The notes under the pieces: model-generated
Databases searched by the model: none
Seen by the model: the letters and a program-made list of their open reading frames with translations, nothing else
Told to the model about the DNA's origin: nothing
Translations under genes and position numbers: made by a program
Part shown: piece by piece, positions 15,413 through 21,560 of the stretch
How positions within the stretch are numbered: position 1 is the stretch's first letter
Layout: every line of letters begins with the position of its first letter
NCBI GenBank assembly: GCA_035493835.1
Contig: DATJHO010000096.1
Span: forward strand, 1-26,904
Source: DASZTU01 sp035493835
Lineage (GTDB): Bacteria > Pseudomonadota > Alphaproteobacteria > Rhizobiales > Devosiaceae
Direction of reading: 5' to 3'
Length of the DNA stretch: 26,904 nt

Positions 15413-15532
15413 ATGGCGAAGATTCTTCTCATCGCTGGTTTTGTGGTCGCGCTTTGGATGCTGGGCTTTGCCGCCTCCAACGCAGGGACGCCGGTTGCCT
15501 CCAACCAGCTGGCGATCTCCAGCCAGCACTGA
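15413..15532 (+). CDS. Small hydrophobic protein, 39 residues
   Basis: A short frame reads MAKILLIAGFVVALWMLGFA followed by ASNAGTPVASNQLAISSQH. The first 20 residues are a membrane segment or signal sequence with one Lys at the front, and the rest is small and polar. AGGGTAGG stands 4 nt before the ATG, a good ribosome-binding site. Just upstream, at 15370-15388, is a perfect 8-bp stem (TTCCGGCA/TGCCGGAA) with a 3-nt loop. It sits between the helicase terminator and the convergent BA14K gene and must have its own promoter. I do not recognise the family; it is probably a single-span inner-membrane microprotein. Confidence 0.55.
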   Translation: MAKILLIAGFVVALWMLGFAASNAGTPVASNQLAISSQH

Positions 15533-15572
15533 TTCCACAGCGCTCCGCCTGGAGCCTGCAACGGCGCCCGCC

Positions 15573-15600
15573 CGTCACCCCAGCTGTTGCCGGGATGACG
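15573..15600. repeat. Short inverted repeat (CGTCACCC / GGGATGACG)
   Basis: The arms CGTCACCC and GGGATGACG pair with a bulge. The right arm matches the CCGGGATGACG end of the repeat at 20469-20573, so this may be a degraded copy of the same family. It lies between the stops of two convergent genes. Confidence 0.4.
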
Positions 15601-15670
15601 CTGGAGCTGTGGCAAGGATATGCCCCGAAGGCCCCTCCCCCAAGGGAGACGGCGCGCGCCTAAAACACCG

Positions 15671-16084
15671 TCAGTAGCACTCCACCGGAAGGCCGTTCGG
15701 GCCATAATAGGTGTTGCTCGCCGCGCTATAGGTGGGGTGACGCGCCTGGCACGCCTGGATATGGCCCATGATGCTTTGATTGGTGCGATTGAGGGTTGCC
15801 GTCAGCGCCAAATTGACCGCTGGCGGGCCGTAATATCGTTCGTCGCGGACCTGTCCGGGGGCGTCATAGTAGAAACCGAACGGATCCTGGTAGAGGAAAT
15901 TGTTGGGCGCGAGCAGGTTGGTGCTGCTGTTGGGGCTGTTGAGCGTCGGCGGGGGCGACACGTAAATCGGCGTGGCGCCCCGGACAATGATGCGTGCCGG
16001 CTGCGCGACGGCGGGGGTTGTGGCAGCGGCAGTGCCAGCGGCGATCACGGCCGCGGCGCAAATGGCGGAAAGTAGCTTATTCAT
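15671..16084 (-). CDS. BA14K-family secreted protein
   Basis: This 137-residue exported protein has a Sec signal peptide (MNKLLSAICAAAVIAAGTAA, cut near AVAQ). A Pro/Asn-rich linker follows. The C-terminal module CQARHPTYSAASNTYYGPNG ends LPVEC, the spacing C-x-x-R-x-x-x-Y...Y-x-G-x-x-G...C of the BA14K family. That family was first described as a Brucella lectin-like immunoreactive protein and is common in Hyphomicrobiales. Lectin activity has been claimed for the Brucella member; its role here is unknown. The start at 16084 is fixed by GGAGGA 5 nt upstream. An inverted repeat CTCAAC-N13-GTTGAG lies 108 bases upstream (16192-16216). Confidence 0.75.
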   Translation of the reverse strand: MNKLLSAICAAAVIAAGTAAATTPAVAQPARIIVRGATPIYVSPPPTLNSPNSSTNLLAPNNFLYQDPFGFYYDAPGQVRDERYYGPPAVNLALTATLNRTNQSIMGHIQACQARHPTYSAASNTYYGPNGLPVECY

Positions 16085-16191
16085 CGAATCCTCCGGAGCC
16101 TGTCCATCAAAACGGAATCGAAACGGCGCTCTCGCCGTGCCGGTCAAGCCGGAACCGGTGCCGGCCAGTTCTGAACGCGCACCAGTCTAAT

Positions 16192-16216
16192 CTCAACTCA
16201 TCTATAAGACGTTGAG
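16192..16216. promoter_or_regulatory. Inverted repeat CTCAAC-N13-GTTGAG upstream of the BA14K gene
   Basis: Perfect 6-bp arms flank a 13-bp AT-rich centre that contains CTATAAGA. The site is in the short gap between the deaminase 3' end and the BA14K start, where the BA14K promoter should be. It could be an operator or a hairpin; no regulator is known. Confidence 0.3.
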
Positions 16217-16278
16217 TAAGCGCCAAGTTCCGCCCGGAAGCACGGCTCGCGGGGATTTGTCCGGATAGCGAATTGAGC

Positions 16279-16872
16279 TTAAGCCAGCGGGATGCCGGCG
16301 TTACCCTTGTGCTCCTGATAGGTCGCCGAAAGGTCGGCATAGAGCGCCGTGATATCGTCGATGCGCTGCAGCAGGGACTCGCGATTGCCGCGGTCGAGAG
16401 TAGCGATCGACTGCACGATATCGTGGCTGGTCCAATAGGCGTTCTTGGCATTGTAGCCGCCCGGCTCGAGGGTGAAGACCTCCTTGAGGATCCTCAAATC
16501 GTGCGGAATGGCAAAGCTGTCGCGACTATCCTCGTGGCTGAACAGGTAATAAAAATTATCATAGCCGCCCCAGGTGATCGCCGATAGGCACAGCGAGCAG
16601 GGCTCGTGGGTCGCGAGGAAGATGCAATCCTTCGGCGGCGGCAGGCTGGCCCGGTCGCGCTCGTAGAGCTTCTTGATTGCATGCATTTCGCCATGCCAGA
16701 GCGGGTTTTCGATCTCGTTGTTGGTCTCGGCGATAACCAGCGACAGGTCGGATTTCCTGAGGATCGCGGCACCGAAAATCTTGTTGCCGCGGCGGACCTC
16801 CTTGCGGGTCATCGGCGCAATATCGAGTTCGATGACGTCGAGCAGGCGGTTGATCAGGGCGACGGTTTCCAT
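16279..16872 (-). CDS. Cytidine/deoxycytidylate deaminase-fold zinc hydrolase of unknown substrate
   Basis: This 197-residue protein belongs to the CDA superfamily. Zinc and catalytic residues are visible: H60-G-E62 (HGEMHAI) and P91-C92-S-L-C95 (THEPCSLCLSAI). FGAAILRK in front is the usual substrate strand. About 95 residues follow the PCxxC motif, longer than guanine or cytosine deaminases of about 155 residues, and contain GGYNAKNAYWTSHDIVQSIA. The start is 4 nt after the allA stop, so it is in the alc-allA operon. That suggests a role in purine or ureide breakdown, for instance guanine deamination, but the HGE (instead of HAE) motif and extra C-terminal part leave the substrate open. No allantoinase, urate oxidase or ureidoglycine enzyme is in the window. 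Confidence 0.8.
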   Translation of the reverse strand: METVALINRLLDVIELDIAPMTRKEVRRGNKIFGAAILRKSDLSLVIAETNNEIENPLWHGEMHAIKKLYERDRASLPPPKDCIFLATHEPCSLCLSAITWGGYDNFYYLFSHEDSRDSFAIPHDLRILKEVFTLEPGGYNAKNAYWTSHDIVQSIATLDRGNRESLLQRIDDITALYADLSATYQEHKGNAGIPLA

Positions 16873-16876
16873 AGCT

Positions 16877-17362
16877 TCAGCTTACCATGTAGGGCTCGTC
16901 GAAGAAGAACTCTTCGAGATTGTTGCCGGGGCCGCCCCGGTCGACGACGAGGAAATCGGATTCGGCTTCGAGCGGCGTCAGCACGCCGTGCCAGGTGTTG
17001 ATGGCGATGTTGACGCCCTGGCCGGGGCCGGTGATGAAGGCGCGTAGCGCATCAGGCGTGCCGTGATGATCGAGGGCAACGATCACCAGGAACGGGCGCG
17101 CCGACAGCGGATAGAATGCCTGGCTGCCGAGCGGGTGGCGCTCCACCATCTTCAGCGTCAGCGGCAGGGCATAGGGCTGGCCGCGCAGGATCGAGAGCAG
17201 GGGGCGCGAATCGGCGCCGCCGAGTTCGATCCGGGCGAGATCATGGAAGCGCTCGGTCATGCCGCTGTTGATCGGATAATGTAGCGCCCCGTCGATTTCG
17301 ATGACCTGCCCGAACCGGGCAAATGCCTCGCGGCTGAGGGGCTCGATAGCGATATGGGACAT
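16877..17362 (-). CDS. allA: Ureidoglycolate lyase
   Basis: This 161-residue cupin-like enzyme splits ureidoglycolate into glyoxylate and urea, the last step of allantoate use after allantoicase. Family blocks are clear: MVERHPLGSQAFYPL, GQGVNIAINTWHGVLTPL and FLVVDRGGPGNNLEE. The length equals the family norm. The ATG has AAGGAG 6 nt upstream. It lies 22 bases after the allantoicase gene and 4 bases before the deaminase gene, which supports a common transcript. Confidence 0.94.
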   Translation of the reverse strand: MSHIAIEPLSREAFARFGQVIEIDGALHYPINSGMTERFHDLARIELGGADSRPLLSILRGQPYALPLTLKMVERHPLGSQAFYPLSARPFLVIVALDHHGTPDALRAFITGPGQGVNIAINTWHGVLTPLEAESDFLVVDRGGPGNNLEEFFFDEPYMVS

Positions 17363-17384
17363 GCTTCGCTCCTTGTCTCAGCCG

Positions 17385-18389
17385 CTAGCCGGCGAGTTCG
17401 CCCAAGACGCGCAGGCGAGAAATGCCGCCGTCGGGAAAAATGTTGAGGCGGATGTGGGTGACGGGGCCGAGGGTATTCACGGTGTCAAATTTGTGGATGG
17501 CGTCGGCGGAAAGTTTTTGCTGCGGCAGCAGCTCGGCCCAAAACATGGAGGCGGTGATGACCGCCTGTTCCAATGCGTCGCTGCCGGGCGGCATCTCGCC
17601 GGCCATGATCGAAAAGCTGTCGGGAAAATTGCCTTTGTAGTGGGCGGTATCGACTTCGATGGCCTCGACAACGCCGCGGGCGCCGAGTGCGATGATGATC
17701 CAGTCATTGCCGGGCGTGCGGCGACGGCGGGTCTCCCAGCCATCGCCCATATTGATGCCACGGCCTGGGGACAACAGCCGGTGGAACGCCCCGTAGTGGG
17801 CATCTGAATAGGCGACGACGCGGCCGCCATTTAGGCCTGAGGCGAGGTCGATGGTCTTGCCGGCGAGCGCTTCGCTATCGAGATGCGGTTCGCCATAGAC
17901 GCGCAGGCGGGCAACGCCGCCATCTGGATAGATGTGGAGGCGGACATGCGTCCACACCACTTCGGATTGCACGGCGAGATAATGGTGGGCCGAGGCGCCG
18001 AGCGGCGTCATCGGCAGGATCTCGGTCCAGGCGGTGCTCTCGTCGGGATCCATCGAGATGTTTGCCGCCTCGATGCGCGCCGCGGGCGGAAAATTGCCGG
18101 TGAAGAACGAGGTGTCGATGTCGAACCCGCGGATCACCCCGGGCGCCGCCAGCCGCACCACCGCATGATCATGCCCGGGGCCACGCTTCCGGCGGCTCTC
18201 CCAGCCATCCATGTACTTGCCGTGGTCGTCATACTTGTCCGGATCAAAGCTCGGGGCGGCGTCCTGCAGCATGCGGCCGACCTCGGCGAAGAAGTCATCC
18301 GTCGCAAACAGCGCCTTGGCGCCGAGGCCCGCCGAGGCGAGATTGACGGTGTTGCGGGCGAAAACGGGGATTTCAGCTGAGGCGGTCAT
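17385..18389 (-). CDS. alc: Allantoicase
   Basis: This 334-residue enzyme hydrolyses allantoate to ureidoglycolate and urea. It is built of two repeats of the allantoicase jelly-roll domain: each has a GWESRRKR or GWETRRRR block (about 63 and 220), then an R/P-G-H/N-D strand, and a VDTAHYKGNFP or IDTSFFTGNFP block, and each ends in LHIYPDGGVARLRVYG or LNIFPDGGISRLRVLG. Start choice is uncertain: the ATG at 18389 (MTASAEIPVFARNTVNLAS) fits the family N-terminus, while one at 18419 adds ten residues. Neither has a clear SD. It is the first gene of alc-allA-deaminase and diverges from the small ORF at 18560. Confidence 0.93.
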   Translation of the reverse strand: MTASAEIPVFARNTVNLASAGLGAKALFATDDFFAEVGRMLQDAAPSFDPDKYDDHGKYMDGWESRRKRGPGHDHAVVRLAAPGVIRGFDIDTSFFTGNFPPAARIEAANISMDPDESTAWTEILPMTPLGASAHHYLAVQSEVVWTHVRLHIYPDGGVARLRVYGEPHLDSEALAGKTIDLASGLNGGRVVAYSDAHYGAFHRLLSPGRGINMGDGWETRRRRTPGNDWIIIALGARGVVEAIEVDTAHYKGNFPDSFSIMAGEMPPGSDALEQAVITASMFWAELLPQQKLSADAIHKFDTVNTLGPVTHIRLNIFPDGGISRLRVLGELAG

Positions 18390-18559
18390 CGGGAGTGCTC
18401 TGGCGAGGGTCGGACTCATGAGGATTAGCTCAAAGCAGGGGGCTTCGCCAGAAGCTGATCCGGGTTGGCGCGGTACTTGGGATTAGAACCCGCCCTGCAG
18501 GAGCGGGGAGGCGCAGGCGAGCTAGCAATTCGTTAAGCATAGGTGGCCACTATCGGGCC

Positions 18560-18763
18560 ATGTACACAATTGCCCAAAAGCTCGTTCGCCTGTCCGAGCA
18601 ATTCGGGGGCGCCCTGCGTCCCATCATTGCCGTGTTCGATGGCTTCAGCGCATCCTGGAATCGCCTGATGGAGCGCAACGCCGCGCGCGGCCGCGTCCGC
18701 TACGACGCTGACGATGATATCCTATGGGATAGCGGCGAGCCGGACGAGCAAGCGACCCACTGA
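18560..18763 (+). CDS. Small protein of unknown function, 67 residues
   Basis: The reading frame starts MYTIAQKLVRLSEQFGGALR, is amphipathic, and ends acidic (DADDDILWDSGEPDEQATH). Third-position GC is high, like neighbouring real genes, which argues for a coding sequence. No good SD is seen at the right distance; AGGTGG lies 14 nt upstream. There is no signal peptide or membrane span. It is divergent from the allantoicase gene and I do not recognise a family. Confidence 0.5.
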   Translation: MYTIAQKLVRLSEQFGGALRPIIAVFDGFSASWNRLMERNAARGRVRYDADDDILWDSGEPDEQATH

Positions 18764-18933
18764 GCCGGCCGTGCCCTTCAGCCTGCTCAACGGAGAACTC
18801 CCGACGTGTTCCAACGGAGCGCAAGGCGGTTTGAAGCTGCCCTGACGAAGAAAACCAGAAGTCATTTCAGCACCGGCAAGCAATATCGAACCCCCGTTCT
18901 TCAGTAGGGGCGGCGTGTCTCGGCGCCAAAGGC

Positions 18934-18964
18934 AAAAAAAAGCCCCACTCACGAGGAGTGGGGC
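18934..18964 (-). terminator. Rho-independent terminator, end of sRNA A
   Basis: On the minus strand a perfect 9-bp stem (GCCCCACTC with GAGTGGGGC) with a 5-nt loop is followed by eight T. No protein gene ends just upstream of it on that strand, so it must end an RNA. Confidence 0.92.
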
Positions 18965-19129
18965 CTGATGACCGGACCGAAGTCCAAATCCAAAGTAATG
19001 GCAGAAGACGAGGGAGGAGGATACGCCGTCTGCCGGTGAGTATAGCCGAGGGAGGAGAATTCGGCGTCTACTCGGTGTCGCAAAATCCGCGCCCGAGGGA
19101 GGAGGAGACGGGCTGGATCAACAGCGACA
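18934..19129 (-). ncRNA. Putative anti-Shine-Dalgarno sRNA A (alpha-r14 / cuckoo-RNA type)
   Basis: Read on the minus strand there are three hairpins in a row. One at 19091-19113 has stem GCCCG/CGGGC and loop TCTCCTCCTCCCT. One at 19045-19065 has stem GCCGA/TCGGC and loop ATTCTCCTCCC. One at 19000-19034 has stem GGCAGACG/CGTCT-TCT-GCC and loop GCGTATCCTCCTCCCT. Each loop exposes CUCCUCCC, complementary to GGGAGGAG and hence to ribosome-binding sites. The terminator at 18934-18964 ends the RNA. A good sigma-70-type promoter at 19136-19164 gives a predicted transcript of about 195 nt. This is the layout of rhizobial alpha-r14 RNAs (NfeR1) and of the Rhodobacter CcsR/cuckoo RNAs, which base-pair with SD regions. 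The family assignment is from architecture, not a covariance search. Confidence 0.75.
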
Positions 19130-19135
19130 AGTGGG

Positions 19136-19164
19136 TATATGCCCTTAGCAGCGCTCCGCTGCAA
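19136..19164 (-). promoter_or_regulatory. Predicted promoter of sRNA A
   Basis: On the minus strand TTGCAG (-35, 19159-19164) and CATATA (-10, 19136-19141) are separated by exactly 17 bases. The start point would be near 19129, before the first anti-SD hairpin. Confidence 0.5.
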
Positions 19165-19224
19165 TGCGGCGCTTTACATGACAGCTATGCGCGTAGCGCA
19201 CAGAAACGGCAGCCATGCTGACCG

Positions 19225-19260
19225 AAAAAAACATGGCCCCGCTCGGGGGGGAGCGGGGCC
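19225..19260 (-). terminator. Rho-independent terminator, end of sRNA B
   Basis: On the minus strand a perfect 10-bp stem (GGCCCCGCTC with GAGCGGGGCC) with a 6-nt C loop is followed by ATG and seven T. It lies upstream of the sRNA A promoter and separates the two units. Confidence 0.85.
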
Positions 19261-19330
19261 AAAGGACTGCAGGATTGTTTGGATCCCGCAGGAGGGAACC
19301 GGAACACTGGCGTAAGGGAGGGTACGCTCG
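19225..19330 (-). ncRNA. Putative anti-Shine-Dalgarno sRNA B, tandem with sRNA A
   Basis: Upstream of the second terminator the minus strand has a perfect hairpin at 19310-19327 (stem GCGTA/TACGC, loop CCCTCCCT). A second hairpin at 19281-19300 pairs GGTTCCC with GGGATCC, with one mismatch, around TCCTGC, so CCCTCCT spans stem and loop. Both contain C/U anti-SD cores, as in sRNA A, but the unit has two hairpins and not three. The 5' end is not defined; I found no convincing promoter, so the start is set just before the first hairpin. It could also be the leader end of a longer transcript. Confidence 0.5.
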
Positions 19331-19608
19331 TGTCCCGCTGCTGCAATTGGGCCATGGCGCGGCCGCCCACAAGGGGAACATGGTCAAGCCAGCCATGCGT
19401 TTTGCGCACGTCTGCTTAATAATTGATTTTGCTAACTTTTATCTTTTGGTGTTTTGGACTCTCGGCGAATTGTTTCACGGGCCCTTGCGGAACGTCAGCG
19501 CTGATCGTGGGCTTGTCGGCCGGGCAGTGCGAGCGCTTCATTGCGCTTCATTCGCCACCAAAACAGCTGGCATGCGTTACAGCGCTGAAGGTTCAACTTG
19601 GGTGAGCC

Positions 19609-20319
19609 ATGCCGCTCGAGCCCACACTGCTTGACTTGACCATTAGGGTCGTGCTGACCGCGATTGCGGCGGGAGTTATCGGCTTCGAGCGCGGCGAGCG
19701 CGGCAGAGCCGCAGGCCCCCGAACCACCCTGTTGGTGGGGCTCGCGGCGTGTTTTTCCATGATATTGGCTAACCTGCTGCTTGATACGCGGGGCAAGGCT
19801 GCCGACGGTTTCGTCAACATCGACGTCATGCGCCTGCCGCTGGGCATCCTGACGGGCGTGGGCTTCATCGGCGGGGGCGTCATCCTTAGGCAAGGGGATA
19901 GGGTGGTCGGCGTCACCACGGCCGCAAGCATGTGGTACGTAACTGTGGTGGGGCTGTGCTTTGGGGCCGGCGTCATCTGGGCAGGCGTGGCAGCGGCCGT
20001 TCTGGGCGTGGCCACCGTTCAGGCGCTCGGCAGCTTCGAGGCCCGGCTCAGCCGCGACCGATACGCCACGCTCACCATCGAATGGGACCGCAGCATGCTC
20101 GATCGCGCCTCGCTGGAGCAGTTGGTTCTCAGGCCGCCGTTCAGGCTGGAGGATTCGAGTAGCGAATTCCAGGCCGAGCCCTATTCGGGGAAGCTGGAGT
20201 TCGCTTTGCGCTGGCGGGCACCCGCCGGCGACCACTCGATTCCGCCGATCGTGGAAACGCTCGCCGCTACCGACGGCGTCCGGCACGTAACCTGGCGCGG
20301 CAGTTTGGCAAGGGTGTGA
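19609..20319 (+). CDS. MgtC/SapB-family membrane protein
   Basis: This 236-residue protein has an N-terminal MgtC membrane domain (residues 1-145, about four to five spans). It carries the conserved blocks GFERGERGRAAGPRTTLLVG, LGILTGVGFIGGGVILRQGD and GVTTAASMWYVTVVGLCFGAG. A soluble C-terminal part of about 90 residues follows. MgtC proteins support growth at low Mg2+ and in macrophages and modulate the F1Fo ATP synthase in Salmonella; many environmental bacteria carry MgtC-like homologues with unclear roles. The ATG at 19609 follows GGGTGAG. It is divergent from the sRNA units and followed by intergenic repeats. No Mg2+ transporter gene is adjacent. Confidence 0.88.
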   Translation: MPLEPTLLDLTIRVVLTAIAAGVIGFERGERGRAAGPRTTLLVGLAACFSMILANLLLDTRGKAADGFVNIDVMRLPLGILTGVGFIGGGVILRQGDRVVGVTTAASMWYVTVVGLCFGAGVIWAGVAAAVLGVATVQALGSFEARLSRDRYATLTIEWDRSMLDRASLEQLVLRPPFRLEDSSSEFQAEPYSGKLEFALRWRAPAGDHSIPPIVETLAATDGVRHVTWRGSLARV

Positions 20320-20335
20320 TGCGACGGGTGCGCTC

Positions 20336-20406
20336 CTCATGGTGAGCCTGTCGAATCGGGGGCAAGGCACCGCGCCGGCCTCGTCCTTCGACAGGCTCAG
20401 GATGAG
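20336..20406. repeat. Intergenic inverted repeat, type GAGCCTGTCGAA
   Basis: The arms CTCATGGTGAGCCTGTCGAA (20336-20355) and TTCGACAGGCTCAGGATGAG (20387-20406) are near-perfect inverted repeats. This is a widespread dispersed element in alphaproteobacterial genomes. It lies just after the mgtC stop codon and may end transcription. Confidence 0.75.
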
Positions 20407-20468
20407 GCCTTGGGGGACGCCGGCCTGTGGCGGCAAGGGTTCTTGGCCCGGGGCGCTCCCAATAACCG

Positions 20469-20573
20469 CGTCATCCGGGACCGCCGGGATCCAGTACTCG
20501 GTGAGTTCGTGGTGAGGGCCGCGAGGCGCCGCTTACGCTGAGCATACTGGATCCCGGCGTTCCCGGGATGACG
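20469..20573. repeat. Intergenic inverted repeat, type CCGGGATGACG
   Basis: The arms at 20469-20496 (CGTCATCCGGGACCGCCGGG then ATCCAGTA) and 20545-20573 (TACTGGATCCCGGCG then TTCCCGGGATGACG) are imperfect inverted repeats of about 28 bases around a 48-base centre. It belongs to another dispersed family; a partial match is at 15573-15600. It lies in the gap between the mgtC and lsrB 3' ends. Confidence 0.75.
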
Positions 20574-20664
20574 CCCGGGTGGGGGTCCGTTTGCGCGCTG
20601 CCGCCCCATCGTCACGCCCTGCGCGGGATGGCGCCGCCCCCACCCACCCCCACGGCCGGCGATC

Positions 20665-21558
20665 TCAGAACGTCCAGTCGCGGGCCTTGCCCACCAGGAA
20701 ATCGCGAAAAACGCCGACGCGCTTGGAGTTCTTCAGAGCCGGCGGGTAGACGAAATAGGTCTCGTAGCCGGGAATTTCGATGCCGGTCAGGACCTGTTCG
20801 AGCTGGTCTTCGTTCTCGGCGACATAGTCGGGGATCATGGCAATGCCGATGCCGGCTCGTGCCGCCTGCATCATGCCGTGCACGGCGTTGACCCTGAGGG
20901 CCGCCCGCCGCGGATTGCCTTCGCTGCGCCCCAGCCGCTCAAGAAAGTTGATGTCGCCGAGATAGGAGGGAACCGGCTCGCCAAACGAGATGATGCGGTG
21001 CTGGTCGAGTTCTTCGACGGCGCTGGGCGTGCCGTGCTGCGCCAGATAGTCCCGCGAGGCGTAGAAATGATTGTGCACCGTGAACAGCTTGCGCTGGATG
21101 AGGTCCGACTGGTTTGGCCGGTGCAGCCGGATGGCGACATCGGCCTCGCGCATGGCAAGGTCCATCTCGGCGTCGTTGAGCTTTATCTCAAGCTCGATCT
21201 GCGGATAGAGCAGCAGGAATTCATTGATGCGGCCGGCGAGCCAGGTCGAGCCGAAGCCGACCGTGGTGGTGACGAGGAGGGGCCCCGTGGGCTCGTCCTG
21301 GCTCTCCGTCATCTGCGTTTCGACCTGCTGCAACTCCCAATGCATGCGATGGGCGGTGCGGAACAGCTGCTCGCCTACCTCCGTCAGCACGAGACCGCGG
21401 GCATGGCGGATGAACAGTTTCAGCCGGAGGTCGTCCTCAAGCGCCGAGATTTGCCTGGAAACGGCCGACTGGCTCATCCCCAGCTTTTCAGCAGCGTGGG
21501 TAAAGCTTCCGGATTCCGCGGCTGTATGGAAAATGCGGAGCTTGTCCCAATCCAGCAT
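20665..21558 (-). CDS. lsrB: LysR-type transcriptional regulator LsrB/VtlR
   Basis: This 297-residue LysR regulator has an N-terminal winged HTH (MLDWDKLRIFHTAAESGSFT, SQSAVSRQISALEDDL). An effector domain runs from about residue 90, with blocks such as HRIISFGEPVPSYLGDINFL. It starts 2 nt after the trxB stop codon. The trxB-lsrB tandem is the known arrangement in Sinorhizobium, Agrobacterium and Brucella (as VtlR), where the protein controls oxidative-stress, surface-polysaccharide and sRNA genes. The protein has no cysteine at all, although redox-active cysteines have been reported for the S. meliloti protein, so it may not be a thiol switch here. A repeat region follows its end. Confidence 0.88.
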   Translation of the reverse strand: MLDWDKLRIFHTAAESGSFTHAAEKLGMSQSAVSRQISALEDDLRLKLFIRHARGLVLTEVGEQLFRTAHRMHWELQQVETQMTESQDEPTGPLLVTTTVGFGSTWLAGRINEFLLLYPQIELEIKLNDAEMDLAMREADVAIRLHRPNQSDLIQRKLFTVHNHFYASRDYLAQHGTPSAVEELDQHRIISFGEPVPSYLGDINFLERLGRSEGNPRRAALRVNAVHGMMQAARAGIGIAMIPDYVAENEDQLEQVLTGIEIPGYETYFVYPPALKNSKRVGVFRDFLVGKARDWTF

Positions 21559-21560
21559 GA

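Larger units (their letters stand above)
18764..19608. other. 845-bp gene-free region holding two putative sRNA units
   Basis: No protein gene is supported here; open frames lack start signals and motifs. The sequence instead contains two minus-strand Rho-independent terminators (18934-18964 and 19225-19260), each preceded by hairpins with C/U-rich loops. A strikingly AT-rich patch lies at about 19415-19460, which may hold promoter elements for mgtC or for the upstream sRNA. The stretch 18764-18933 shows nothing recognisable. Confidence 0.6.
20320..20664. other. Convergent intergenic region with stacked repeats
   Basis: This 345-bp gap between the convergent mgtC and lsrB genes is filled mostly by the two inverted-repeat elements at 20336-20406 and 20469-20573. 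The remainder, 20574-20664, is GC-rich and shows no gene or clear terminator. Confidence 0.6.

Noticed and set aside
18949..19164. Minus-strand 71-codon frame across the sRNA region
   Set aside because: No SD; it ends within the terminator stem, and the sequence is explained better by three anti-SD hairpins.
19344..19372. TTGTGG-N17-CAATTG as promoter of sRNA B
   Set aside because: The -10 hexamer matches the consensus poorly, so spacing alone is not enough.
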